Origin: Asterias rubens
Taxonomy: Eukaryota; Echinodermata; Asteroidea; Forcipulatida; Asteriidae
Reading direction: 5' to 3'
NCBI RefSeq assembly: GCF_902459465.1
Contig: NC_047062.1
Coordinates: 30,684,673 to 30,748,672 of the forward strand
DNA: 64,000 nt
Under the pieces are notes generated by a model. The model saw nothing but the letters and a program-made list of their open reading frames with translations. It had not been told where the DNA came from and made no database searches. Below are positions 42,107 to 55,000 of the stretch, piece by piece; the stretch's first letter is position 1, and each line of letters begins with the position of its first letter. Position numbers and translations under genes: made by a program.

Positions 42107-42474
42107 TGCATAACTATTGTTGACTATCAGCAATTCCTCATTAATTTGTTAATTATCGTTTTTACAAATTCAATTTCAGTAATTATGAGTAGGCCTATCT
42201 ATGACCAGAGCGTGACAAACCGTCCAAGAATTAATCAATTGTTTTCCCTTCTTCCATCCAAAAACCCAATAATTTTCTGAAATTACAAACAAAGTTTCAT
42301 TTCTTTTTTGGCAGAACATGCATGAGTGAAAAGAATTTGCATCTTTCCCAACATTTTAATTTTTATTGTAGGACTACGTCTTTTTAAATTAGATCCTGTA
42401 ATGAGTGTAAGTTTTATAAACAAATTCCCCAGCAAACTTCAATGTAACGTTTACTTCAATGAATTTAGCAGGGT

Positions 42475-42622
42475 GTAAACCAGGTTTTTATACTTCCTGC
42501 GCATTTGAAATGCAAAGCGAAGTTTGGTGAAGCAAAAATCGGTCACACTCCCTAGTTCCCTTTGTGAAGCAGTGAAATTCGCTTTGCATGAAGTATACAC
42601 AGGAAGTTTGAACCGGGCTTAA
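42475..42622. mobile_element. Inverted-repeat element upstream of HECTD1
   Basis: TTTATACTTCCTGCGCATTTG and ATGCAAAGCGAA face TTCGCTTTGCAT and ACACAGGAAGTTTGAACC. Arms about 50 bases. Confidence 0.6.
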
Positions 42623-43007
42623 AAGTAACTGTTTGGAAAAGTTTTTTGTATCTCGCCACTACTTTCAATTATCCCTTTTTATAAAAATTAGTGAAAAAGT
42701 GGTGGTGCCACATGGAAAGTTATCTTACTGTTTTAGGGGATTTGAGGGTGAAGAGTTGGGCAAGGTAGATTTTTTGTGTGCAAATTTTGTTAGAAAAAGG
42801 TTTACATGTAGATTGATAGGCCAACATGTACATGTACAACTGCACTGGCTGAAGTAAGCGTACGTACATGTGTACTTGTGTATAATTACCATTTAACTAA
42901 TATCAAATGTTGGTGTGTGAATGGTTCTTCAAACCTATATACTTTGCCTTTAAAATGTTGTTAACAAAATTGTATTCTTTGTTTGAAATCAGGTTGTGAC
43001 CCTGAAG

Positions 43008-46000
43008 ATGGCTGACGTAGATCCAGAGACGCTATTGGAATGGCTCCAGATGGGCCAGGGGGAGGAACGAGACATGCAGCTAATTGCTCTAGAACAACTC
43101 TGCATGCTGCTTCTCATGTCAGACAATGTAGACCGCTGTTTTGAAAGGTGAGTAGTTGTTGTTTACACACTCCCCCTGCCTCAACTCAATGAAATGTTAT
43201 TACTATCCAGCGACAAATGGTCACCAGGTCATTGTCAGTGGATTCTCAGTCCTGCACAGGCCTGCATGCTATGTTTTTGAAAGGGCAAGGGCACCAAGGC
43301 ATTTCCTCCTTGTTAAAGGGCACCCGATGAGAAAATTGTAAAATTATACTGTCACTGGGGCATTTCAAGGGGTCAAGGCAATGACGAGGGGGCATGGAGG
43401 CAAAAAAGTCGATTGCCTCCACGCCCCCTGGTCATTGCCTTTGTGCCCTTGAAATGCCCTGACCGTAGAAATTTACAAATTTCTCATCAGTGCCCTTTAT
43501 GTGTATTACTTGACGAGGAATCATGTCTAAATGGCTGGAACTTTTTAGTTGAGTCCGGTGGACTGAAAGCATGGTCATAACACCATAAGGGTTTAGAAAC
43601 ATTTTGCCAAGTCATGGTGTATTGGTTTGACTCCTACAATATATAATTTCCAGTCATGTGTACTTGTGTGATTGGTTGATAAAAGATTTACATGTAAAGC
43701 AAAACTTTTAAATAGTCACTCTTGCCATTTTAAACAAACAAGTTGTTTTTCTGCAGAGAATATTGTTGCAGAGGATGTCGATGCATGCATGCGTGCTAGA
43801 TGAGTGAGCATGTGTACTTTTGAAATGGGAAAAATTCCAAATTAATTAGCCTTTTAGATCTATGGTGGACATAGGAGTGCAGTGTTTGTTATGGGTGTAA
43901 ACAGAGGAATTTACCCAAACCTACACAAAGTGTATGTATTGTGTCATAGCATTACACCATCTCAAACTGGCTCATGGATGGATGCTTGTATGCTTTCTGT
44001 TTATCTTGGGTTGGAGTCGTTGTGGTTCTTTTGAGGTTATGACAGAGTAATTTTGAAACTTTAAATTCAGAAACTTTGTGGTGTTGTCGCCATGAATGAT
44101 TTATCTATTGAGTTGTATATTTAGTGAACAGCTGTAACTGGTCATCATTGGTACAAAAATATAGTGGGACACCACTTTATTTTAAACTTTGAAATTGGTA
44201 TTGTTACGATTGTGGTTTGTTATGTACACGTGTAGTCAGAGCGCAAACAAACTTCTCTGCCAGTGAGCAATCAGGTTTTTTTGCTCCTAACATTCACTGA
44301 AAAATCCTTTAAAATGTTTTACAGACTTTTCAACATGATTTGCGCTTTTCAACAAAAAGGGCGTAAATGGGAATAAAAGGCCTCCATGTAGTTTGTAAGT
44401 CTTAAAAATTTCCATTTAAAACCGGGTCATGGCCAAGTGATAACGGACTCTCCGCTCAGACCTTTATCACAGGGCCAGAAGGTTCCGTGCACTCAGTACA
44501 TTATTAGATTGGGGAACACATGACTAATTTGTTTGCCGAGCTCATTATTTATTTTTCACTTATAAAGAGGGTCAAAGGTCATGACTTTTGAATTACCTGT
44601 CTGGTTTTGGGCATGGGATTGTTCAACAATGCCAATGAACGTGTTGAAAATGTAGAGCAAGGACCACTTGTTCTATGGTCTGATGGATTGATACCAGTTT
44701 GTATGAAAATTAATGAAAAAAGAAATCAAACTTATTTAGACTAAAAAAACCCATTATGCTTGTGTGTGGTGAATGTACAACATAATGTACGTATGTACGT
44801 ACATAGAACTTTTCATGAAAACAATAATGACCTCATTACCTACAGGTACATGTAAATTTAACATCATTTATGTACATGTGTTTCATCGTTTTTTAGACTG
44901 AGGACCAGTACACCATTTGAGTACATGTTATAGCATTCACCTACATGAACAGCATTCACGTACAGCGCATACAAAAGTGCTGATGTCGTGATGTACCATT
45001 CATGTGACTGTGTGTCCTTCCCCATACCACATCACATAAAGGGTTAGATTCATAACTAAGAGCATGAAGGTTATGATTCACAAACAGGAGTGTTCATACG
45101 TGATACATTTACCACCATTGATAAATGAGCCACTCGATAGAGGTGCACCCAAAACAATGAATACACAGTTTTGTAGTCATCCAAACAATACATTTTAATC
45201 TGATGATTCAGGAAATATTTGAAATAGTGAAATAGAACAAAGGAAACTGCTAATTATAGTAACAATAGCTTGGGTGCAGATTATAGTTCTTAATCGCATC
45301 ATTCGGGAATGATTTTGTCCTGTAATTATTTTTGCCTCTGAAATTCTTTGTGATTGAGCTTTTGCTTTATAGCAAATGAATAATAATAATAAAGACTTGT
45401 AGTGCGCAATATTCACCCTGCTTGGTGTTCTAAGGCTTAGTGTAAAACCATCTCCATGGTAAAAACCAAAAACAAACGAAAGAAAGACACACACAATAAA
45501 ATTAGTCCTTGAAAACCTGACATAAGTTAAGTTTTGAGAAGAGATCTGAATTTCACAGTATGCTTTAAAGGAAATTATTCACTGCACAGACAGACCAATC
45601 AATGAAATCAGGTGGTACTGCCATTCATTAGTGGGTAGGCAATGATGTTTGTATTTTACAGCAAAATACACAAGTGCCAGGTCACCCAGGTGTGGTTTTT
45701 GTGTAAAAGTCTATGTGAGTGTGTGTATTGCGTCCCAGTATGGGGCATACTTTGACAGTGACAAGACTTACATACAGACACATTGTACATTGATACATGG
45801 TATACAATGTACACATGTTTGTAAATATAAATTAATTAATTACTCATCAAATACAATTGAATTGTTCATTTGGTACAGAGTCGTCTAAGTACCAACAGTA
45901 CCAGTCTCTGACCTTTGAAAACATCATTCAATAATGTGCACTTCACTCTACATTTAATGAATGTAGAGTGAGCGCACATTCAAGAAATAAATACACATAC

Positions 46001-49000
46001 CATAGGAATACCTTAGACTGGTATCAACAGGACACCATGTCCACACGTCTCATGCATGTTGACAATACATTGTCATTGATTTGAGGATGACTCATGTGTA
46101 AAAATATCAGGCAGTACACCATAGAGATTATTAAGGTCAAGAGCTCTTTGCACTCTGTCACAGTGCATCGATTCTACGAATCAAAATATCATCTCAATGA
46201 ATTCATCATCGATTTGTTGTAAATGTTGATTCAGGCAGATCATGTACAAATCGTTAATTTTATAAAACAAAGTCATGTACCGGTAGTCGTTTCATCAAGG
46301 CATTGCATGCGCACATAGTTTCAGGCTACTGTTTAGCACAGTATGATTTAATTAAGTATCATAAAACAATACAAATTTGTAGTTTATTTAGAAATCATGT
46401 AAGACTGATCAGTAGCAAGTCATCATGTGTTCATGTCACATGGTACATGTAAACGTGTAGCCAAAGTATTCAGCAAAATTGTGTGCTTAAATGTTAGATC
46501 TTTGATTCTGCATTTTTTTCTACTTCTCAATCATGTACAGTACATGTCATAAAATAACGGTGCTACACAATGTGTAATTTTATGTGGTTTCTTTGCACGT
46601 TTTAAATGCAAAAAAAATATTTTCAAATACTTAATTGATCTTGGTCACACGTAGTTCAGCTGAATGTTATCAAGCTTTAAGAAAGTGAAAATATCTAATT
46701 TTTTCTATTAGGCCTGAATATATTTATCTAGATTGAGTTGACCCCTTATAGCAAAAATCTGTACCCTTTTTGTTAAGAACTGCCAGAATGGGTAACCCGT
46801 CAATTAAAGCTTTTCAGGCTGAGAGTATTGCCTGCACCCAATTATCCAAAGGTGTGATATTTTGCTCATAGATTTTGAAGCCTGTTCCTGGCCAGAGTTG
46901 TCATTGGATTTGTTGACCTCAGTACCTGGGAAACACGAATGACAGTTCCCTACTTGGCCTCGAAGAATAAATTAGTATTCTGAGTCCCCCTGTTTTGTTG
47001 GGAACTAAGATCGTGCACAACAAAAATTGATTGATTAGACATTCGTCGTGACATTCATTATTATGTTCAACATCATCCCACGCCAAGCTCTTCTGGGAAA
47101 TTATACATAATCCTGGCAAATTTAAATGAAATGACAACTGAAGCATCAATTATTGATATGAATGTGATATGATGTGTTCAACATTCTATTAAGAAATAGG
47201 GGCTACACATTATCAGGTCTGGAATTACATGGAGGCCATGGACTGACGGAGGCCATGGCCTCTTTTGCCCTGGGCCCAATTTCATGGCTCTGCTTACTGT
47301 AAGCACAGAATCGGTGCTTACGAAAGCAGGTAATTTTGTGCTTACGGCAAGCCTGGTTCACGGGTTAGCGGCGAATTTGGCTTCTGCGCGTGCGCACTCC
47401 ATTTTACTAGGCATTCTACGCTTACAAGGCAAGCGCAGAAATTCTGCGCTTGCACGTAAGCGGGGAATCGTGATCGTAAGTGCAGAATTTGGCTATAAGC
47501 AGAGCCATGAAATTGGGTCCTCCTCTTGGCCTTGGTCTCTGCCCCTTCAAAAAGACTTAAAGATTTTCCAACTGGAAGTGCAGGCCTGTTTGCTTTGTTT
47601 CTGAAAGGGCAACAGCACCAAGGCATTTTCTCCTTTGCAAAGGGCACCCTACAAGGAAATTGTTTTGTATTCAAGGGCACCAGGGGGCATGGAGGTAATT
47701 GCCTCCATGAAGTATCAGGGTCAGGCCTGGAAATGCCCTTTTTAAAATGAAAAAAGGCCTGAAATTCCAGGCCGACATTATTTTCCTTTAAAATAAAACC
47801 TCTTCTTTACAGGCAAATAATTGAATTTTGGAACAAAGTGCCTTGTTTTTTAGGGCCTACATGTAGATACAAACAAAGAGCTTACATAAACTGGCCCCTC
47901 ATCACTGAGCCCTCGTCACTGAGCATGCTCATTGGTCTACTGGTTGAGACACCTGCTCAAGAATGCTGTCGTCGATCTCACCATGACTCTTCCTTCAAGT
48001 TAGGATTAATCTTGGGACTAAGGACGAGTTTAGTTTTGTAACCATGGGAGTTACATTTAGAACGCATTGAACCCATCCTACATGTAAGTTACAATATGTA
48101 GGACAACTTAATGCTCGTCCTAACTCAAGATGGGATTAATCTGAGTGTTTTTGCACCCAAGTACAGTAGCCTGTATTTTTTTTCTTCTGCAGAACTAAGG
48201 GGAAAGCACTCATTACTGCTTCAAAGCACATGTCTTTATGATAAGTAAAACAAACAAATTTGATGGTATTCTTTATCAGGGTTTATGTAACATTCCCCAA
48301 TATGAGTTTTATTTTCACTCGGCATTGCAGTGGTCTACAAATGGTAATTTGCATTTCAATATGTGAGCACTGACAGGACAAATCATTCATTTTGTAGGTG
48401 GTTCTACACAGGCCTGATACGCCACTGAGGCAATGAAGGCGGTTGCCTCCATGCCCCTGGTCTTTGCCTTGGTGCCCTTTAAATGCTCCAGTTACATCAT
48501 GTACAGTAGAAATTTACAATTTCCTCCAGTCATAGGATGAAAATGCGGTGCAATTTGCCCTTTTAAAAAATGAAGCATTTGTCCTACAGGCCTGTGTACA
48601 GTACTGTAAAAATCTGTAGGCTACATGTACCTTTCTACATACCTCTGAGTGCATACATTGTACATGGCACACATTATGTCTTCAGACCTTTAAATCTCCC
48701 AGATTACAGAGTCTGAGGGATTTGACCTGACCTTTACCCTAAACAAACAACTATACAGATTGCTCATTTCATGTGCACACTGTGTGAGTAGAATACATTT
48801 TAGTGTCTATCCAATGCTAGGAGCAGATGTTTCATATGCCTGCGTACACATTGAAACTAATTACAGAATGTGAGGGTTGTAGTGCTGTAGAATATTGGCA
48901 GTGTTGGGTCAAATATCTGATGGCAGGCCTAGTACGCTTCATTTTTGAAAGGGCAAGGGCACCAAGGCATTTTCTCTTTGGTAAAGGGAACCCAATGAGG

Positions 49001-52000
49001 AAACTGTAAATTTCTACTGTACTTAGCAATTCAAGGGCACCAAGGCACTGACCAGGGGGCATGGAGACAATACCGCCTACAAGCACTGTACATGCTTTCT
49101 TACATCCCCATGTATCAGGCCCGTCTGTGATGGGATGTTTGTTTCATGTGGTGGATGCTGAAATCATTTTCATTTAGGCAGCAACACTGATTGGCAGGGC
49201 TCCCTGACAGGCCTGGAATTTCATCTTTGAAAGGGCAAGGCGATTTTCATTTTGCAAAGGGCACTTCCATTATAAAATTTAAAAGTCTATGGGACACTCT
49301 AGAAGGGGTTCTACAATGTAAGGTCAAGACCGGGGGCATCGTCGTGTAATCCCAGGCCTGCTTATAAATCATTTTCGTTTGGCAGCAGCACGGATTGGCA
49401 GGGTTCCATGAAAAACATCATCCTATACTCCTAAGATGTTGGCCTTCATTTTGTACACTGCATCCAGTGCACAGTAACTCATACCTTGTAACATTGCAAT
49501 ACTCAGCATTAATAATATTCTTGATTAAATAGCAGTACGTTCTGTCTCGCTCGAAAATGCACAAATCTCAATTTTGTGCCTAAATCCAGGCTATTTAAAG
49601 CGAGATGGTCGATGCTTTGACAATTCACGCATAATGTTTGTTATTTAAGGAGATACAACATTTTTGCAGTCACACGATGTTCCAGTGATAGTGTTTTTAT
49701 GAACAATTTTTTCAACGGTCTGAGCCATCCATAAACTTATTTGAAATCATACGAGTATAGTAGGAAATCCCTCTTGAGAGTGTGGCATTCCTTATTTTGG
49801 GTACAAAACTAAGCGTACTTAATTATGTTTGTTCTGTGTAAGTATTTAGCCTAGATATAAATGGTGCGATATCATTAGGTGGTTTTCCAAACCAAACAAT
49901 GTAGAAGGACATGGTCTTTGCCTGTAAAATAGTCTGCATGATTAGGTACAAGTAAGTCATGCAATATGTACATTCTGTGAATAAATTCAATAAAACTCTT
50001 TAACAAATTTGTATTTTGTACGCAGTAAAACAATTTACATGTTTATGTAAAATGGAGGCCTGTTCTACAATTTATTAAATTAAATTTTACATTAGCATTG
50101 CATATTTTTTCCAGAGTTCACCAGGGTCCCATTACAGTTTGGCTTCACTTTATGTACAATAGTGTACTGCTAAAATCATTGGAGGTTATTACGACGTATC
50201 TTGGCAATGTACTGAGTACTGTGGCACAGTTCTTTCACAATTATTCACCACCAATGATAGAATGACTCCGTATGTAAATTGTACATCAGTAGTACATGTA
50301 ACAGTACACTCAGTGCACCTGTGTTTCCAATCAGTGATTCATACCTACATGTAGTTGGTACAGTTAAAACTGTAATAACATTAGCACAATGAAAAACACA
50401 GGCATTGTGAAGGTGTACACCAGATCAAATGACACGCTTCAAACTACACGTACTCAACTCAACAAAATGCCGTCTCAAAAAACAGCCATTTTAAAAAACC
50501 TTGCAGAATCGTGGCTGTGCCGAGGGGCACAGATGACATTTGACTACCCAACCTGTGTAGCCATGCACTTACACAACAATGTCCATGTAATCAGGCTCAT
50601 CTTTATCGTTTTATGCACTCTGATATAAAACAAAATTGTGATTAAGAATTACAGGACTGTTCATATAATTTCTTTTTTAAAATTTGCCACTTTTCTCCAA
50701 TACCTTGGCTACAAAATAATCGTTAGCAGAAGATAAAGTTCTGTCTCTTATAGACTTTTTTGGGTTTAAAGGCAGTTGGACACTATTGGTAATTACTCAA
50801 TATAATCATTATAGCATAAAACCTTACTTGGTAACGAGTAATGTGGAGAGGTTGATGGTATAAAACATTGTGAGAAACGGCTCCCTCTGAATTAATGTAG
50901 TTTTTCGAGAAAGAAGTAATTTTCCACAAATTTGATTTCGAGACCTCAGAAGATTTTGAGGTCTCGAAATCAAGCATCTGAAAGCACACAATTTTGTGTG
51001 ACAAGGGTGTTCTTTCTTTCACATTATTATCTCGCAATTTTGAAGACCAATTGAGTTCAAATTTTCACAGGTTTGTTATTTTTTGCATAAATATGTTGAG
51101 ATACACATGTACACCAAGTGAGAAGATTGGTCTTTGACAATTATACCAATAGTGACTAGTGTCGATGTAGACAAGAGTCAAGAAAGGTAGCACGTTTGGC
51201 CAGATCGTTATAGTTTCTTGTACAGTGAATGTGGTTGTTTTTAAATTCCTTCGTTTAAAAACCGAACAAACAAATATGCATAAACCCAACAACGATTCAA
51301 GCGAAAAGCTATTTCTGTTTAAGCCTTCAGAATAAGCTGTGTTGTTGTCCTTAGTTGATTCTGTTAAACCCTTGACTGTCTTGAGATCATACATGACTAA
51401 TGACATTACTACTGGCTTGTTACCCAAGGCCAGGCTCCAGTCCTTGAGTAACCAGCACTATTGTATTGCCAGACGTCATTAGTCATTTGCCACTTTTTGA
51501 TGAGATGTGAACAGACAGTGAATAAAAGTCAACACCTGTAGGCCTGTATGCTTCGTTTTTGAAAGGGCAAGGGCACCAAGACATTTTCTCCTTGTTAAAG
51601 GGCAGCCTATGAAGAAATTGTAAATTTCTAAACTGGAGGGCACCAAGGCAATGACCAGGGGACATGGAGGCAATCACGTCCGTTGCCTCAGTGAAGTATC
51701 ATCAGGCCTGCAACATTCTCATTCATACATTTCTTTACAAATTCGACACAAAGGAGCAATAAGTTAAAATATTGCTCCTTTTTTTTTAATTTGTAATGAA
51801 ATGGGTGAATAATAACAAATTACAGACAAATTACAGACATACTTGTCTTTGAAAAACTGACACCTTTATCCAGAGTTTCATAATTTTCAGTTAGTTAACA
51901 CTTGGAAAGCCTTCCTCACGCTAACAACATCTATCCCCAATGGCAACTCAACACCCAAACTGTTGGACTCTGATTATAAATTTAATGACCTTATTGTGCA

Positions 52001-55000
52001 GGGTATTCTTTAAATGCTGATATGGTTATGGGTATCTTATTTCTTTTAAAAGTTGGAAAGCTGTTTCTTTTATGCTGATTCTGACTTTGTCAAGAGCATT
52101 TTGATTTCAATAGCAGTTTGTATATTTCAACTTGTCACACCATCTTGTACATCTGTAAAGAATTCATTGATTAATTTACCTTTGTGCCTTTGTGCTCAGT
52201 TCGTAGAGCATCTGCCTGGAGTGTCGGGGTCTTGGGTTCACATCCCAATGAGGACAATTTGTTTTTTCTCTCATCCCATGTTTGATGGATTAATTTATGT
52301 ATTTTTTCGTTCCTCCCCTTCTAGTTGCCCGCCAAGAACCTTCTTGCCTGCCCTCTGTCGTATCTTCCTTGATGAGCATGCCCCTGATAATGTCTTAGAA
52401 GTGACTGCCAGGGCCATCACCTACTACCTGGATGTATCGGCAGAGTGCACGAGACGCATCGTCGCAGTCGATGGCGCTATTAAGGCTCTATGCAACCGCC
52501 TGGTTGTGGTGGAGCTGTCGTCTAGAACCAGTAAAGACCTAGCAGAACAGTGTATTAAGGTGAGGGTTTAGGCTCATTTATAATGATAATGATTACAATA
52601 ATGGTGGCTATTTACAGTGCGCTATCCGTCACTCAATGACGCTCTTGGTGTTTTAACTTTTCCTGCAAGGTATGTGGGACTACGTTTTGAACTATGAGAT
52701 CTACTTTGTTTTACACAGTACCATGTAAGGGTGTACAAGGTGCTGTGGCACAATGTGCTGCGCCAATCAAACCAGGAACACTGGGGCAAACCCCTCTCTT
52801 TTCCATCAGTGCTGTGGGTAATTTTATGTGCACTACACAACACACAGGACCAACGGCTGTACGTCCCATCTGAAGGACGAAGCAATGGTTAAGTGTCTTG
52901 CTGTAAGGGCACAAGTGTCGCGACTGTGACTTGAACCCACACTCTGCTGATCAAGCAGAACACAACCATTGATGAATGAATAAAATTGCTGAAGGAATAA
53001 AATACAACACCAGTATTTTATTTTATTTGGTGTACATGTTCGGGTGTAGAAATTTTAATTAAAACTAACTGGCACTACATACATGTAGACTGCGTCTGGG
53101 CTGACAATAGCATACGTGTAAAATGTTGTCAGAGCACCACAAGTGCCACTGGGTGGCGGATGTGAGCCTATATAAGAAGCCACTTATTCTTCTATTAAAA
53201 CAGGAGCTGCTGGTACAGTTAAATGTACACATTGACCTTGGGTGTTTCAACAGTGTTACTTCAGGAAGCTACAACATGTACCTCAATACACATGTGCCTG
53301 TATAATGCTGTTAACTTTTCATGCTCCTATCCAACCCAACAAAACTAAATTATTATTCTCATCATGCAAAACTACACAAACTCCAGGGGGAATTCCTCTT
53401 GAATTTTGTGAGTACAGGCGTAAACAAAAAAGCTTCCCTGTTTCGTACCCTCATTTTGATTTACATTGCAATTGTAAATAATTCTTTTAACAGGAAGTAC
53501 TGTATGATAAATGTGTTGAAGCATGTCAAGTGGAAATGTGTTACAAGTTATTGAAATTAAATTCATAGAACTTAAATGTAGTTTCAATTTGTCCCCAAAA
53601 TTATAACATACATTGCTCGCCCATGTACTTGTATGCATATTTTGGCAAGCAAGGAAATGTATTGATCATTAGGTGAATACTATACATCACTTGTAATTGT
53701 GTTTTATACAAATGTTTTAATGCTATACGAAGTATGGACCTGAGAACAAAAGAGGTACACATAATGCAGGGACCTGAAACACTCTCTGGACTTAACACAC
53801 TATGTCCACACAGTGATTTTTTACAGTGTTGTACATGTTGTAGAATTAAATTTAAGTGTACAGAAAAAAAGGAATGTTCATCCACAAGAGTGACTGCAAC
53901 AGAGCTGTGTGTATATTGTGTACACTGCTTTTGGTCATTAATAATAAAACTTCCTCATAGGGTGTCCTTTACCTAAGAGAAAATGCCTTGGTGCCCTTGT
54001 CCTTTCAGTATACTGGCCCAATTCAGCGCTTAGAAACCCTGTGTTACAACTTGCATGTAAGCACATAAATAAAAGCTATTATTAATATTATAATTTTATA
54101 TTTTAGGCAGATTTTCTGACATAGTGGAACTTAATTCGTTTGATTTCCTCCCCTTGTGTTTTTCCTAGGTCCTTGAGTTGATGTGTACTCGTGAATCAGG
54201 CTCAATCTTTGAGGCAGGTGGACTCCACTGTGTGTTGTCGTTCATACGTGATAATGGCAGTCAGGTACATAAGGATACTCTTCACTCCGCCATGGCCGTG
54301 GTGTCCAGGCTGTGTGGCAAGATGGAACCCAGTGACCTGTCTCTAGAGACCTGCGTGGAGTCCTTATCTACACTGCTCAAGCATGAAGATTCACATGTGA
54401 GTCAAGTTTGATATCTTTTTTGTAAATGTCATAGGTGTAAGTCACTCCAACCCGTAAGGTTCACTGCCACCGGTTGGCCCACTCTGTTAAGGTGGAATAA
54501 TCGACCAAATAAGTAATAATGATATGGATTTATAACGCACTCGTCTCCAGCAAACGGATCAAGGCGTCTATTTAAAAAGAAAACATTATACAATTGAAAA
54601 TGAAGAATAGGACTATAAAATACTTGTAGTTAAATTAAACCCAATTAGAGACATTGTCTGTAAATAGGAATTTGTGTACAGCTACATACATGTGCAATGT
54701 CAAACAAAATTAAAAATCAGTTGGATTGCTGGTGTTTTCATTCAGGAAACTTAACACTAATACCACCACTTTATATTTTGCACTTTTGTTTTGTAACATT
54801 CATCATACAACATGAAAGGTCAATGATATAATTTCTTCTCTCGCTATACAGAAGATAAGTTGTCAGATTGCAGTGAACTTGCCGAGTGCTTCTGTTTATC
54901 CAACACATTTACAGAAAAACAGACTTAAGTGCGTAAATTCTCCTTTTATTTTGATATAAACAAAAGAGTTGGATCACATAATGGATGGATCTAATGGGTA

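Noticed and set aside
47284-47604. 106-residue open frame on the plus strand
   Set aside because: It lies inside the M4 foldback element and the reverse strand is open as well, as expected for a palindrome.
50389-50628. 79-residue open frame in HECTD1 intron 1
   Set aside because: No splice sites in phase, no recognisable motif, AT-rich surroundings.
52053-52324. N-terminal extension of the HECTD1 exon 2 frame
   Set aside because: The acceptor at 52323-52324 and phase from 43147 give exact collinearity with HECTD1; the upstream part overlaps a tRNA-like repeat.
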